The translations under genes were made by a program, and so were the position numbers. DNA of 64,000 nt, from the NCBI RefSeq assembly GCF_000236905.1, contig NC_016524.1, positions 186,001 to 250,000 on the forward strand. The letters run 5' to 3'. Of the stretch, positions 29,811-40,555 are shown in pieces; the stretch's first letter is position 1; the number at the start of each line of letters is the position of its first letter. The notes beneath the pieces are model-generated. The model was not told the origin of the DNA. It worked only from the letters and a program-made list of their open reading frames with translations, and made no database searches. Origin of the DNA: Tetrapisispora phaffii CBS 4417 (Eukaryota; Ascomycota; Saccharomycetes; Saccharomycetales; Saccharomycetaceae).

Positions 29811-31592
29811 TTATAAGTCTTTTATTAAAAATTCCAGGACGTTTTCCAGATTCTTTATGTCCACAACATGTTTTTCAATGTCTCCATTGGAATCTACTAA
29901 AAAACTCCATCCATACTCATCTTTATATTGAGCATATTTCTGTTTCCAACTCTCTTCTCCTGACCATCTCCTTCCCCTGACTTCAATTTCCACATTTGGC
30001 CAATTGTTAGGTCCTGCAATCACAATTAATGGAATACCTATTAGTTGTGATAATTGGATCTTTTGGCCTAAGCTTATTTTCTCATTGAATGAATTTAAAA
30101 CTTCATTATTAAACTGTGCTGAATTTTCTAACTCTTTTTTCAATATATCTATCTTCTGATTTATAATATTTTCTCCCTTTGAAGCAACCGGTGTGCAGAA
30201 GCTGACTTTATAAGGGCTAATTGATGCGGGCCATCTAAATCCCTTGTTATCTTTTGATATTTCTGCAATAGCGCCAAATAATCTACTGATACCTATTCCG
30301 TAGCATCCCATTTCAATAAAATTAGTGTTTTTATTATTTGCATCTGAGAACGTTGCACCTAATGCTTTTGTATACTTCGTGCCTAGGTGGAATGTATGTC
30401 CCACTTCGATACTGCGAGCACTTTTCAAAATACCTTCTTCACATGCACCACATTCTTCATTTTCCATTGCATCAACTATTGAAATATTATCAATGTGTGC
30501 AAAATTTTGTTTAGAATAATGTTTGAGCGGAAAATCAGGGAAGTCAGAGGTATGATCCAGTCTACAGTCCATCACTCTTATGACCCTCGCAAACATAGGT
30601 TCTGGTTTATGTTCATGGAATTTTTTTAAGATTTCATCATTATTGAGATTCTTAGTTAGCGTCATATCTATATCCTTCTCTACAGCCTTGCTTGCCAAGT
30701 AGATATTTAAATTTCTACTCTTTGGATAGTAAAATGCTATTAAAGTACTATTATCTTTAGATAGGGAATATTTTACACTGACGTCTTTCACTGCTTTATT
30801 ATCATTTGTTGGAAATGATTCGCATCTTTCAATATTAAAAGATTCATGACATTGATCACAGGTTAGTAATAGATCTTCGCCTTTGTTATGTTTATAATGA
30901 TATTCTTTGCTCAAATCCCCACCAATATCACCCGATTCCGCCCATGCACTAGTATATGGAATTTTTATTTCTTTAAAAATGTTGCTGTAAGCTGTGTTCA
31001 TTTCTTCAAAAATCTTCAAAGCTTCGGTCTTATTAGAACTGAAGGAATATGCATCCTTCATTAAGAATTCTCTACTTCTTAATGAGCCACCACGAGGTCT
31101 CTTCTCATCTCTATATTTCCTTGTCATTTGATAAACCGTGATAGGCATATCCTTATAACTTGTTATATAATTGTTCATTAAAGTTGTAATATCTTCTTCA
31201 CAGGTAGGTGATAAACAGTAGTCAGCACCTCTCGAGTCTCTCAATTTAAATAACTCCGTGTTGGACCATCTATTTGTCTTCATCCAGACATCTTTTGGAG
31301 ATAAAGAACTTAATGATACCTCAACAGCTCCAATATCTCTCATATGAGTATGAACAATATTTTCAATTTTCCTCAAAGATTTCAACCCTAATGGTAACCA
31401 TTGTAATATTCCACTTCTAACTTGTTTAACAAACCCAAGTTCTTGCAACAATTCACTACTAGGTAAGGTTTCTACATCATGTTTATCTAATTTCTTCTTA
31501 CTGTGAAATATATGTGTATTTCTCACGGATCTTTGGTTAACAACCAATTGATACCATAGTTTAACATTTGAAGACCTCATTCCATAGAGCAT
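29811..31592 (-). CDS. AIM10: Mitochondrial prolyl-tRNA synthetase (Aim10 family)
   Basis: Class II aminoacyl-tRNA synthetase, predicted to charge mitochondrial tRNA-Pro. The 593 residues compare with 576 in S. cerevisiae Aim10 (YER087W). A basic N-terminus fits mitochondrial import. Class II motif 1 region (SGILQWLPLGLKSLRKIE, near 60-78), motif 2 (TRKYRDEKRPRGG, then REFLMKDAYSF, about 155-185) and motif 3 (EMGCYGIGISRLFGAI) are all visible. The central insertion and C-terminal anticodon-binding part are in the order of bacterial-type ProRS. The ATG at 31592 is the first in frame. It is the last recognisable chromosome V gene before the order changes. Confidence 0.95.
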   Translation of the reverse strand: MLYGMRSSNVKLWYQLVVNQRSVRNTHIFHSKKKLDKHDVETLPSSELLQELGFVKQVRSGILQWLPLGLKSLRKIENIVHTHMRDIGAVEVSLSSLSPKDVWMKTNRWSNTELFKLRDSRGADYCLSPTCEEDITTLMNNYITSYKDMPITVYQMTRKYRDEKRPRGGSLRSREFLMKDAYSFSSNKTEALKIFEEMNTAYSNIFKEIKIPYTSAWAESGDIGGDLSKEYHYKHNKGEDLLLTCDQCHESFNIERCESFPTNDNKAVKDVSVKYSLSKDNSTLIAFYYPKSRNLNIYLASKAVEKDIDMTLTKNLNNDEILKKFHEHKPEPMFARVIRVMDCRLDHTSDFPDFPLKHYSKQNFAHIDNISIVDAMENEECGACEEGILKSARSIEVGHTFHLGTKYTKALGATFSDANNKNTNFIEMGCYGIGISRLFGAIAEISKDNKGFRWPASISPYKVSFCTPVASKGENIINQKIDILKKELENSAQFNNEVLNSFNEKISLGQKIQLSQLIGIPLIVIAGPNNWPNVEIEVRGRRWSGEESWKQKYAQYKDEYGWSFLVDSNGDIEKHVVDIKNLENVLEFLIKDL

Positions 31593-32358
31593 AGAGTACC
31601 GCTGGTACAGATTCAGTTTCAGTACTATTTATATCTCCTTATACAGTTTCTATATATTATACTTAAATAACCCTTGTGTGTTTAAACAATCGTCATTTTT
31701 ATATTAGTTCGCGCTCTATTTCTTTTGTAGCTTCCCCACATTCAATTTAAGAGGTCTATGATTAAGGCATAAAATAATAATAATCATTATAGATTCAATC
31801 GGTAATATATTGTAATAAAGATAACTCGATTATAGTTATAATAAATATAATGTGCTCTGAGACTATTATTTAGGTTCCATTGATATCCAATGCAAAACAT
31901 AGATTAAACAATTTCATTATTTTTTACATATAGCATGTATATAGGTAGGAATTATTTGTAATTTTTATACTTTTAATGTCACTTCCACATAAAGATTCGA
32001 TTATCTTTTGAAATGATATAAGGTCACAAAAGTTATTCATTATAATTTTTTTAATGTTGGCATGTAAAGATTTAAATATTTGAAGATTAATAGTAATTGA
32101 ATGTAATCTTTTTTTTAACTAATTGCTTTATTTGATAATATTTATTTATTCTGGTATCACATACATAATTCATTGGACTATTTTGTTTATTGCTAAGAAT
32201 TTTAAAAATAGTATTGGTATCATATATATATATATACACATATATATTAATAGATAATTGAGCACAGCATTATAAGCTCAAACTGATGCATGATAGGCTG
32301 TTTAAACTTGTAGAGGTTTTGATTTAATTTTATTTATGAATTCAGGCATACGACGACT
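31593..32358. other. AIM10/MMR1-like divergent intergenic region
   Basis: AT-rich divergent promoter region and site of the synteny change from chromosome V/II type to YLR190W-YLR191W type order. TATATA runs lie near 32222-32250. ILV1, which follows AIM10 on chromosome V, is absent. No LTR, tRNA or other breakpoint feature was seen. Confidence 0.5.
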
Positions 32359-33696
32359 ATGGCTAATGGTTACTCTACAAATAAAATTGGACTCAATGGA
32401 GGACAACCTTCGAATAACGTCCAATCAGTTAGAAAAAAATCAAATTCAAATATAAACTCCTTAAAAACTGACCATGAGACGACCAGAGAATCAAAAGCGT
32501 GTGTAGAATTTAAGACATCGTTATCAAAATTATCCCATCTTACAAGAGAGCGAAATTTACGACAGTCTCAATTAGAATGTAATATGCAAACGTTTAAGAC
32601 ATCTGGTGTTGATTTCTTAAAGGATCTTTTTAAAGTGAAGCACCGAACAATTAACTTTAATAACAAATTTACACATGTCAATAATAAAAATAATAACTTC
32701 AATAACAATATGAAAATGAATAATAAGTCTAAGAATAATACAAATTCAGCTACATCTTTAATTTCACCCATTTTAACTGAAGTACTACATCAAAAGAAAA
32801 TTAACAATACTCCAATATCATTCTTTGATTCATTGTGGAATATAACCGATGATAACATAAACAATACAGAATTTAAAAGCAACATTTTTAGTAAAAAAGA
32901 TGATACACAGAAATTACCAATATACAACAGCGCATTCGAGGGTCCAAAACAAGGTTTTTCGTTTTCACCTACATCGCCCACCACCACTTTGATACATTCA
33001 GAACTAGATGATTTTTATGAACATGATAATATAACCTTTATAGACAAGTTAAAATTATCTAACCAAGAAGAAGAAAAATATAGTCGAACGACAGTACAGA
33101 AAAATTATGAAACTCAGGCTTTACTGAACAGAATACAGTCATTGGAAAATGAGATTGAGTACATTAGAGTGGAAGGAAATGGATTACTAGATATGACACA
33201 CCAATTAGAAGATAATATTTACGATACATTGTATCAACGAGATAACGACAGCTCAAATTTATATCTAGATAATGATTATAGACATGTGGATCATAGACAA
33301 CTGGGCCGAAAAATAAATGAGTTATCTTGGAAATTGAGTGTATATAAAGACCGTATTACGAAATACGCAAACGATTTCAATGAATCAGACAAATGTAATT
33401 TAATGAATGATATTATGAATATTTCGAAGCACAGTCATCAGAAATTGGAAAAAATAACTAACGATGAACTAAAACTAATTGAAGAATCACTAAGTTCAGA
33501 CTCAGATAGAGAAGTGAATAGCTACTCGAACAGTATTTCAATGAATGAGGTAACTTATAATTATAATACAGATAAATTATTTGAGTTCCACACTAAAAGG
33601 CTGACATGCGACGCAAATACAAGATTTGATCTCCATAATACTCAAAAGACTGGATTTAACATTAAGCTCAAAATAAAAAAACAATATTCAAATTAA
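32359..33696 (+). CDS. Divergent coiled-coil protein, probably Mmr1-like mitochondrial Myo2 receptor
   Basis: The 445-residue, Asn/Ser-rich, highly polar product has no catalytic domain. Visible features are a short conserved-looking SLSKLSHLTRERN segment (about 54-66), an Asn/Lys-rich stretch (about 100-130), and FFDSLWNIT with a following Ser/Pro-rich segment. A probable coiled coil covers about 250-350 (LLNRIQSLENEIEYIR). The gene lies directly upstream of PEX13 on the same strand, exactly the arrangement of MMR1 (YLR190W) and PEX13 (YLR191W). Mmr1 ties mitochondria to the Myo2 motor for bud inheritance. The coding call is firm; the name rests mostly on synteny. Confidence 0.6.
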   Translation: MANGYSTNKIGLNGGQPSNNVQSVRKKSNSNINSLKTDHETTRESKACVEFKTSLSKLSHLTRERNLRQSQLECNMQTFKTSGVDFLKDLFKVKHRTINFNNKFTHVNNKNNNFNNNMKMNNKSKNNTNSATSLISPILTEVLHQKKINNTPISFFDSLWNITDDNINNTEFKSNIFSKKDDTQKLPIYNSAFEGPKQGFSFSPTSPTTTLIHSELDDFYEHDNITFIDKLKLSNQEEEKYSRTTVQKNYETQALLNRIQSLENEIEYIRVEGNGLLDMTHQLEDNIYDTLYQRDNDSSNLYLDNDYRHVDHRQLGRKINELSWKLSVYKDRITKYANDFNESDKCNLMNDIMNISKHSHQKLEKITNDELKLIEESLSSDSDREVNSYSNSISMNEVTYNYNTDKLFEFHTKRLTCDANTRFDLHNTQKTGFNIKLKIKKQYSN

Positions 33697-34092
33697 AAAT
33701 ATTTAATAATGTTTAGCGTAAATATATTCTTATTACCAGTAGACATGAACTATTTAGGATGTTATTGGTTCTCATTTATTACAATTTTTTGTATAATTAT
33801 CTTAAAGTTTCTAGTACTTCATGTTCATTTTTGATGCAAAGCTTGAAAAATGAAAAAAATAAAGTACCTTGGAAGTAATAACGAAAGATGGATTTGCTAC
33901 CCATGACTTAAATATTAATGCTTTGGAAACACTAACGAGGTTTATAGTGATGATCGATAAAGGAACATTATGTGATGCTCAAGTACATTCATAAAAACGA
34001 TTATGCATCTTAATCCGATCACGAAGTAATTAAACAGAGGACTAAAAAACGTCTCTTAGCATTAATTTGTATTCGAGAGAACTTTTCAAGTT
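33697..34092. other. MMR1-like/PEX13 intergenic region
   Basis: Terminator of the upstream gene and PEX13 promoter. Nothing else was recognised. Confidence 0.5.
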
Positions 34093-35211
34093 ATGACAAG
34101 TGTTACTGGCGAGTCTCTTAGAAGGAAGCCATGGGAAGAGGGAGTATCTGGTGATAATGTGATACAACATTTACCAGAAAATCGTAAGGACAATGGATAC
34201 ACAGAGTATGATAATACAGATGTAGGACCAATCATTGCAAATAATAGCACAGGACCCTTAAATCCTGGTTTTGTGATCGGTAGCATGAACTCAATGAATC
34301 CACCATATAACAATAATGTCGGCTTAAGCAATTATAATAGCCCATTTTCAAATAATAATGGATATTTTACTAATGATGGCTACGGGATGGATTACAGATC
34401 CCTTAATGGTTCAAGGTATGGAGGAATGTATAGCCACTCATATAGTTATCCATATAATAATACCTCACAACAAAATAATATAACCGAATCTACCCAAGCC
34501 ACCTTTCGATTATTGGAAAATATTGTGGGAACGTTCACTAGTTTTGCTCAAATGTTAGAATCTACATATATGGCTACGCATAATTCATTTTTTTCACTGA
34601 TATCTGTGGCAGAACAATTTGGAATGCTTAAAGAAACATTTGCTTCTGCATTTGATATATTTAAAATAAGAAAGTTGCTCCGAAAAATACGATCAGTCTT
34701 GCTCAATGGCAAACTCGAGCATGGTACTATAACGGCAACTTGTATTACATCAGATGAGGACAATAATTTTGAGCTTCCATCAAAACAGTACGAACTAGAT
34801 GATATTTCTAATGAAAATAATGATGAAAAGATTAAATACCAGGAGTATAAAAAAGATATTTTAACTAGTAGCATCCCTTTAAGACCATTTATGTATACTA
34901 TAGTAGCATTGATAGCGATTCCAATCCTTATTAAACGACATATCAATCTGAAGCAGCTCAATTATATAAAGTCACTAAAAGACTCTGATTTCAAAAAAAT
35001 TAATGGCTTCGCAATACTTAAATATGATTACATTCCTGAGGATCTTAGGTTAGGGTATACCCTAAAGAAAAACGATATAGTTTCAATTGTTGAAGGATAC
35101 TTATCAGATAATGGAATTTCTAACTGGTTGAAAATTAAAAACAAAGAAGGTAAAGTTGGCCTAATTCCAAACAAATATGTGGACCTTTTGAAAAGTTCGA
35201 ACATGGTATGA
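34093..35211 (+). CDS. PEX13: Peroxisomal docking protein Pex13
   Basis: Peroxisomal membrane component of the import docking complex with Pex14 and Pex17; its SH3 domain binds Pex14 and Pex5. The 372 residues compare with 386 in S. cerevisiae (YLR191W). The N-terminal half is Asn/Gly/Tyr/Ser-rich (about 55-140), the phase-forming, FG/YG-like type. A conserved helical region covers about 140-215 (STQATFRLLENIVGTFTSFAQ). A membrane segment lies near 265-280, and a C-terminal SH3 domain at about 300-368 (GFAILKYDYIPED; NWLKIKNKEGKVGLIPNKYV). The first in-frame ATG is at 34093. Confidence 0.95.
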   Translation: MTSVTGESLRRKPWEEGVSGDNVIQHLPENRKDNGYTEYDNTDVGPIIANNSTGPLNPGFVIGSMNSMNPPYNNNVGLSNYNSPFSNNNGYFTNDGYGMDYRSLNGSRYGGMYSHSYSYPYNNTSQQNNITESTQATFRLLENIVGTFTSFAQMLESTYMATHNSFFSLISVAEQFGMLKETFASAFDIFKIRKLLRKIRSVLLNGKLEHGTITATCITSDEDNNFELPSKQYELDDISNENNDEKIKYQEYKKDILTSSIPLRPFMYTIVALIAIPILIKRHINLKQLNYIKSLKDSDFKKINGFAILKYDYIPEDLRLGYTLKKNDIVSIVEGYLSDNGISNWLKIKNKEGKVGLIPNKYVDLLKSSNMV

Positions 35212-35721
35212 AGAATTAGATATTTCACATTATTACTAAATCAAACATTTATACATAAACCGTTAATTGACTTAAATAATAGCATAGTTACTGTCTATCT
35301 TGTTGTAGATATATAAAGTATATTTTAAAGTATAATTAAGAAAAATATATTTGCCAAAGATGGCAATAAGCCCATTTTAATTTACAAATTTTTTTCAAAG
35401 GATCAAAAATCAAATGTGTTAATAATTATACTATATTGAATATACAAACATCCAAAACATTGATATCGTTACTCCATGTTAATGATATTCCCTTATAAAT
35501 AATTCATTACTTCGATATCACTCTCGCGGAAGTTATGCTACATCTCTTAGTAACAAAAATTTCGAGATATCCAAATAACTCATTCTCCTTTACAAATTGA
35601 ATGTTAGGAATTAAAAGAGACCAGTTCATGGTTCATGTGTGAATGATATAATATATATTGACAGGATGTTACTACACGATACAATAAAAGATATCATATA
35701 AATTAAACATCATTGAGAAAC
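35212..35721. other. PEX13-PPE1 intergenic region
   Basis: PEX13 terminator and PPE1 promoter. The frame of PPE1 is open back to a TTG at 35713, which is not used as its start here. The second synteny change, to the chromosome VIII/IV blocks, lies here. No repeat or RNA gene was recognised. Confidence 0.5.
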
Positions 35722-36876
35722 ATGAGTGACGACGTTCGCAGAAAATTGCTACTAAAATATTTGGGTAATATTGATGATCTAAATGACGATAATCAAGATG
35801 AGAACGACACACCTAACAATATTAGTCCGTTGAAATCATTTACTAAGTTAAATGCAACCGATGAGAATTTTGCATTAGAAGATAAATCTTTGCCTAACTT
35901 CTTTCCAGAAGATCTGCCTTCTTGGAAAGAATATTTTGATTTTAATAACATCTTCGTAAATAAAAAAAGAAATATAAAGATCAATTTTTACTATAAACTA
36001 CCTTTAAAAATGGATAGTCTTTCAATACCAATTTTTATCTTGCATCATGGGGCAGGATCTTCAGCATTAACTTTTGCAACTTTGGCTAGAGATATTTTTA
36101 TAAAGTTAGAGGGTAGGTGTGCAATTATGGCATTCGATGCTAGGGGACATGGTAAAACTGAACCTCTGGCTCCAAAAACACAACTAGAATACAATTTGAA
36201 TGATTTCACTGACGATTTCACATCACTGATAGAGGCCTTCAACAGAAATTATTTACAAGACATCACAGAAGAAAAAAAGTCATTTATACTAGTAGGTCAC
36301 TCCTTAGGAGGTTCTATATGCACATTTGCATATTCAAAACTAATTCCAAATATACAGAAACAGATCGTCGGTATTACTATGCTAGATATAGTTGAAGAAG
36401 CAGCCATTTTTGCCCTTGATAATGTTCAAGATTTCTTGCATAGGACACCTAGCATGTTTAATAGTTTTGATGAAGCTATTAGATGGAGTGTTAAAAATAA
36501 TATGCCACAATCGAAGGAAAGTGCAGAAATATCAGTTCCAGCATTATTTAGGATGACGAAAAATGGGAAAGTAGCTAGATTATCTAATTTACAAGATTTT
36601 AAAAAGTTCTGGAATACTTGGTTTGTAAATTTATCTCATGAATTTGTCTCTCTTCCTACTTGTAAATTGTTAATTTTGGCAGGAAATGATAACCTAGATA
36701 AACAACTGATTGTTGGACAGATGCAAGGTAAATACCAACTAGTTGTATTCCAAGATTCGGGCCATTTTATTCAAGAAGATGCATCAGTGAAAACTGCAAT
36801 AACCTTAATTGAATTTTGGAAAAGGAATGACAATAAAACAGTAGTAATCAAATCGAATTGGGGAGTTAAATCTTAG
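35722..36876 (+). CDS. PPE1: Protein phosphatase 2A methylesterase
   Basis: Alpha/beta hydrolase that removes the C-terminal methyl ester from PP2A catalytic subunits. From the ATG at 35722 it has 384 residues beginning MSDDVRRK, close to S. cerevisiae Ppe1 (YHR075C). The longer open frame begins at a TTG and is rejected. Motifs are HHGAGSS (oxyanion region, about 110), AFDARGHGKT and the nucleophile elbow GHSLGGS with Ser194. A strongly conserved C-terminus contains VVFQDSGHFIQED with the catalytic His. It opens the chromosome VIII/IV interleaved block and is convergent with OSH3. Confidence 0.95.
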   Translation: MSDDVRRKLLLKYLGNIDDLNDDNQDENDTPNNISPLKSFTKLNATDENFALEDKSLPNFFPEDLPSWKEYFDFNNIFVNKKRNIKINFYYKLPLKMDSLSIPIFILHHGAGSSALTFATLARDIFIKLEGRCAIMAFDARGHGKTEPLAPKTQLEYNLNDFTDDFTSLIEAFNRNYLQDITEEKKSFILVGHSLGGSICTFAYSKLIPNIQKQIVGITMLDIVEEAAIFALDNVQDFLHRTPSMFNSFDEAIRWSVKNNMPQSKESAEISVPALFRMTKNGKVARLSNLQDFKKFWNTWFVNLSHEFVSLPTCKLLILAGNDNLDKQLIVGQMQGKYQLVVFQDSGHFIQEDASVKTAITLIEFWKRNDNKTVVIKSNWGVKS

Positions 36877-37169
36877 AATGTAGATGGATATATATGAATA
36901 TATATAAATATAGAGATAAGAGGGTATTGTTTTTACAGAAGATATAAGCTGGAATATTACCACTCTTAAAATTAACAGCAATAGTTTTGGTTCTTAGCTA
37001 AACATTTAAAAAAGTTTGTTTCCTTAGAAAACAAAATAACTTTAAAAGATTATATTGAAAGTATTGTCATCTAATAAAATGTCATTATATTCTTATTTAA
37101 TTAAAGATGACTAAATTAAATTTTAATGTATAAATATATTCAGATATGAATCTATAAATGTAATTAATA

Positions 37170-40100
37170 TTACCACAATGCGTCAATACCACTCCAATCT
37201 CCGCGCTTACGTCTTTCCCAATAACTGTCTTCTCCTTGAATGAAAGCCCATTCTTTTTCTGATATCTTCTTAAAGAATTTAGGTTTAACATCGTTCCTAT
37301 CAGTTCTCCTATCACGTTGTATTTTCTCCAATTCCAGCTTTAAAGTTTCAGCCTTATCTAATTCACCATTTTCGTAGGCTCTCATGTCTGGTCTTAATCT
37401 TGAATCAGTCGGAGGTAAAAATCCTTCTTCTATAGTAGTAATTTCATTTAGATTCGCAGCAAACTTTGTAAAGCCATATTTTTTCTTAGAATCAGAAAGT
37501 AGTTCTTCAACCTTCCATAAAAATTCATTGCTTCTTTTATCAACCAACGATTCGGTCCACTTACCAGTAATAGTTTCTTTTGAGTAATTTGGATCCTTCG
37601 ATGAAGGAACAATAGTAGCAGTCAATTCTTCAGATCTGCCTCCAAACATACTAGAACCCCGGAAAAGAACTTTTGCATAACCACCTTTTGAAGATAGAAT
37701 TTTAAATTCATTTATAGGTTCAATATATTTTTCACCTGCAAGCAAGTTCTTTAGCATAGCAGTAGGTTGGGCCCATTCTAACACTTCACCGGAATTTTTT
37801 AATTCAAGCTTCACAATACCTTCATTATTTAACTCAACAGACTTACCCCAAAAGGTTTGAACAGGAGAAACAGTATAGTTGCATTCCCAATCTTTATGTT
37901 CTACATGGAAAACAAATATTTGAGGCTTATGTGATACTTTCTCTGAGATTAACCTAAATTGTTTTGTATCACTAATATACTCAAATGTTTCACCTAACAA
38001 TGGATTGAATGGTTTTCTTAGCACTCTGGTTTTATCTCTATAAATAGATAATGCTGATACTGCAAATGCAGATACAATAGATAAGGGTTGAAACGTAGAA
38101 TCTGTTGTTGATATATTGGAAAGAATGTCTGCATATTCAAAAGATTCTGCTAATGTTTGTAAAATAGAATGAGGTTCATTTGCACTAATGGGCATAGCCA
38201 CTGAGCTTAAATCTTTACCGACATTTTTCCTTAGAAATGATAATAAACTTGGGGGAGAGGTAGAGGATATGGATATGTCATTACGACGATTAATTTTTTT
38301 TTTCAAGGGCAGAGGGTACAAATTATCTTCTGAATTAATGCTATCTTTCTTTTGTGAGGACCCCACAGCATTGAAAGAGAATAACTCGGAGTGTTCCCTA
38401 ATCGAGTCCTCATCACTTAAAGAATCCTGGTTATATTTATTTACATCAGTGTCCTCGTCCTCGTCCTCCTCATCATCTTCGTCTTCATCATCACCATATT
38501 TCGAATTATGCTTTGTTAAATCTGTACTCTTAATTGGTATCTCATGATCCATTTCTATTTGTTCATCAGGCAACATAATAACTCTATTACCAATATCTTC
38601 GGCATCAAAAAATACGTCATCGCTAAAAGCTGAAATTGCTGATAACTTATCTAGAGAAACTGAGGATTTATTTGTTTCGATAGAGGATCTTCTTTGAATA
38701 GTCTCATTGAAATTTAAGTCATGGTCACGGATATCTTCTACCAACTTGTTAACTAAACTTTCTATTTTCTGTATGTCTTGGAATAGATTATTGGTTTTAT
38801 CTTTATTTGAGATTTTAGGATCATTATCTTTTATCTTTACGTATAATTTTGAATCATTCTTGCATTTTCCTAACCTGTCTTTTATTTCTGTTACCTGTTT
38901 CCATAGTAAATTATCCCGTACAATGGACGCTTGATTCAGAGCTCTCTCATGTTTTATATTTTGGTTCCTCAATCTTGTATTGAACTCACATCTTTCATAA
39001 TCATGCAAATCAGAAACCTTTTCAGTTCTCGAGTCTCTCTTCGATGCATCTCTCATCGTAATATCAGTCTGTTTCTTTTCATTTTCAAAACAAGACTGGA
39101 ATGCAGTGACCCATGCTTCCCAAGAGGTCAAAGAGGTGGCTTTCAAAGCCCAAATTTCCATACCCGAATCTATTATAATTAGTTTATCCTTTTTATTCGC
39201 ACTGACTGTCGATAAGTTCACCAAAATTTCACCTCTGAATGATTGATTATGATCGTTCATATAATATGACAATGTTCCATATTTGAAGTCCAGTGAAAAA
39301 AATCTTTTTTTAAAACCCTGTAATCTTTTTCTCCTCTTCTTTAATAAATAACCTTGTAGATATCTTCCTTGACCAACTGTGATGGCTATTTCCGAATTTA
39401 AAGTTGATCCTGCCTGATTCAAAGTTTGTTTCCCCGTTAAACTGGTGCGAGAATCTATTGGAATGACTGGAGAGCTAATAGGAACAAATTTCTCTTTTTT
39501 AACTGATTGTAATGACATATTAAACAAAATTTTCTTCTTAATATTTTTTGACAGCGTATTATTGAATACAAATATAAAATAGAAATCCTTATTTGTCGAT
39601 TTCGTTACCACTTTAATACTATCTTGAACTAAAAAATTCCCTTGAACATGACCAATATTTTTAACTAACGTATAACCTTCTTTGGTTAATTTTTCACTTA
39701 ATGACAATGTTTTTGACTGATGCGTAATGTTATTTAAACTTAATGATCTACGAGGTCTTGATGCATTGCTTTGATTCAATTCGTTTAAACTTGAGTTACT
39801 ATCATTGTTACTGAAAGCACTGACTGTCGACCCACTATGATCTCTTGAACTTATATTATTATTATCTGATGGTTTATGTATGCTATCGTCTTTTTTAACT
39901 TGGGAGGAGTTCGTAGTAGGAGTAATAGGTTTATTGTATGCATCCTTTATATCATTAATGATATGAATGTTCGGGTTCGACATATTACCACTTATGTGTT
40001 CATTATATATATTGCCTTGTTCATTATCCTCATTGTTATTTGTAACCTTTTTGTAGATACTTACATCAATTGATTTTTTCAATGGTTTAATTTGGTAATT

Positions 40101-40172
40101 GATAACGTCATTTACTGAACATTTTAACCAACGAACAACGAACGATCGATTTTGGATATCAATTGATTCCAT
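37170..40172 (-). CDS. OSH3: Oxysterol-binding protein homologue Osh3
   Basis: Lipid-transfer protein at ER-plasma membrane contact sites that controls phosphatidylinositol 4-phosphate. The 1000 residues compare with 996 in S. cerevisiae Osh3 (YHR073W). A GOLD-like N-terminal region is followed by a Ser/Asn linker and a PH domain near 265-370 (YLQGYLLKKRRKRLQGFKKR). A charged coiled-coil part follows, then an FFAT-like motif DDVFFDAED near 540 for Scs2 binding, and an acidic run of Asp/Glu codons. The ORD domain covers about 680-990, with SEKVSHKPQIFVFHVE in place of the usual EQVSHHPP signature, as in Osh3. The ATG at 40172 is the first in frame. Confidence 0.95.
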   Translation of the reverse strand: MESIDIQNRSFVVRWLKCSVNDVINYQIKPLKKSIDVSIYKKVTNNNEDNEQGNIYNEHISGNMSNPNIHIINDIKDAYNKPITPTTNSSQVKKDDSIHKPSDNNNISSRDHSGSTVSAFSNNDSNSSLNELNQSNASRPRRSLSLNNITHQSKTLSLSEKLTKEGYTLVKNIGHVQGNFLVQDSIKVVTKSTNKDFYFIFVFNNTLSKNIKKKILFNMSLQSVKKEKFVPISSPVIPIDSRTSLTGKQTLNQAGSTLNSEIAITVGQGRYLQGYLLKKRRKRLQGFKKRFFSLDFKYGTLSYYMNDHNQSFRGEILVNLSTVSANKKDKLIIIDSGMEIWALKATSLTSWEAWVTAFQSCFENEKKQTDITMRDASKRDSRTEKVSDLHDYERCEFNTRLRNQNIKHERALNQASIVRDNLLWKQVTEIKDRLGKCKNDSKLYVKIKDNDPKISNKDKTNNLFQDIQKIESLVNKLVEDIRDHDLNFNETIQRRSSIETNKSSVSLDKLSAISAFSDDVFFDAEDIGNRVIMLPDEQIEMDHEIPIKSTDLTKHNSKYGDDEDEDDEEDEDEDTDVNKYNQDSLSDEDSIREHSELFSFNAVGSSQKKDSINSEDNLYPLPLKKKINRRNDISISSTSPPSLLSFLRKNVGKDLSSVAMPISANEPHSILQTLAESFEYADILSNISTTDSTFQPLSIVSAFAVSALSIYRDKTRVLRKPFNPLLGETFEYISDTKQFRLISEKVSHKPQIFVFHVEHKDWECNYTVSPVQTFWGKSVELNNEGIVKLELKNSGEVLEWAQPTAMLKNLLAGEKYIEPINEFKILSSKGGYAKVLFRGSSMFGGRSEELTATIVPSSKDPNYSKETITGKWTESLVDKRSNEFLWKVEELLSDSKKKYGFTKFAANLNEITTIEEGFLPPTDSRLRPDMRAYENGELDKAETLKLELEKIQRDRRTDRNDVKPKFFKKISEKEWAFIQGEDSYWERRKRGDWSGIDALW

Positions 40173-40555
40173 CTTGCGTAGGAATTATATATCTATTGTT
40201 TCTTTTTCAAAAAGCACACAAACAAAACAAATAATTCGACACAATATTTTCTGCAATTTATACAATTCTTGATCTATTTTGGATGCAACTAGATAACATT
40301 CAATAACTTCGACCTCGATGTATACAGAGTCATGCGCTGAACTTTATGCCAATGTAAGAGTGTTTTATTTTGTGTTAAACCAGTTAAGCACCATTAGCAA
40401 CTCAACAGTAATGAAATACATATTTTTTTATATAAAGATAAACATACAAAGTTATGTTATTTTAAAGATGCAATTATAACATTTAGATATAATCTGATTC
40501 CGATATTGCGATTACTAGTAACGCCTTATAGAATTAAGCGAACACACTCAAAAAT

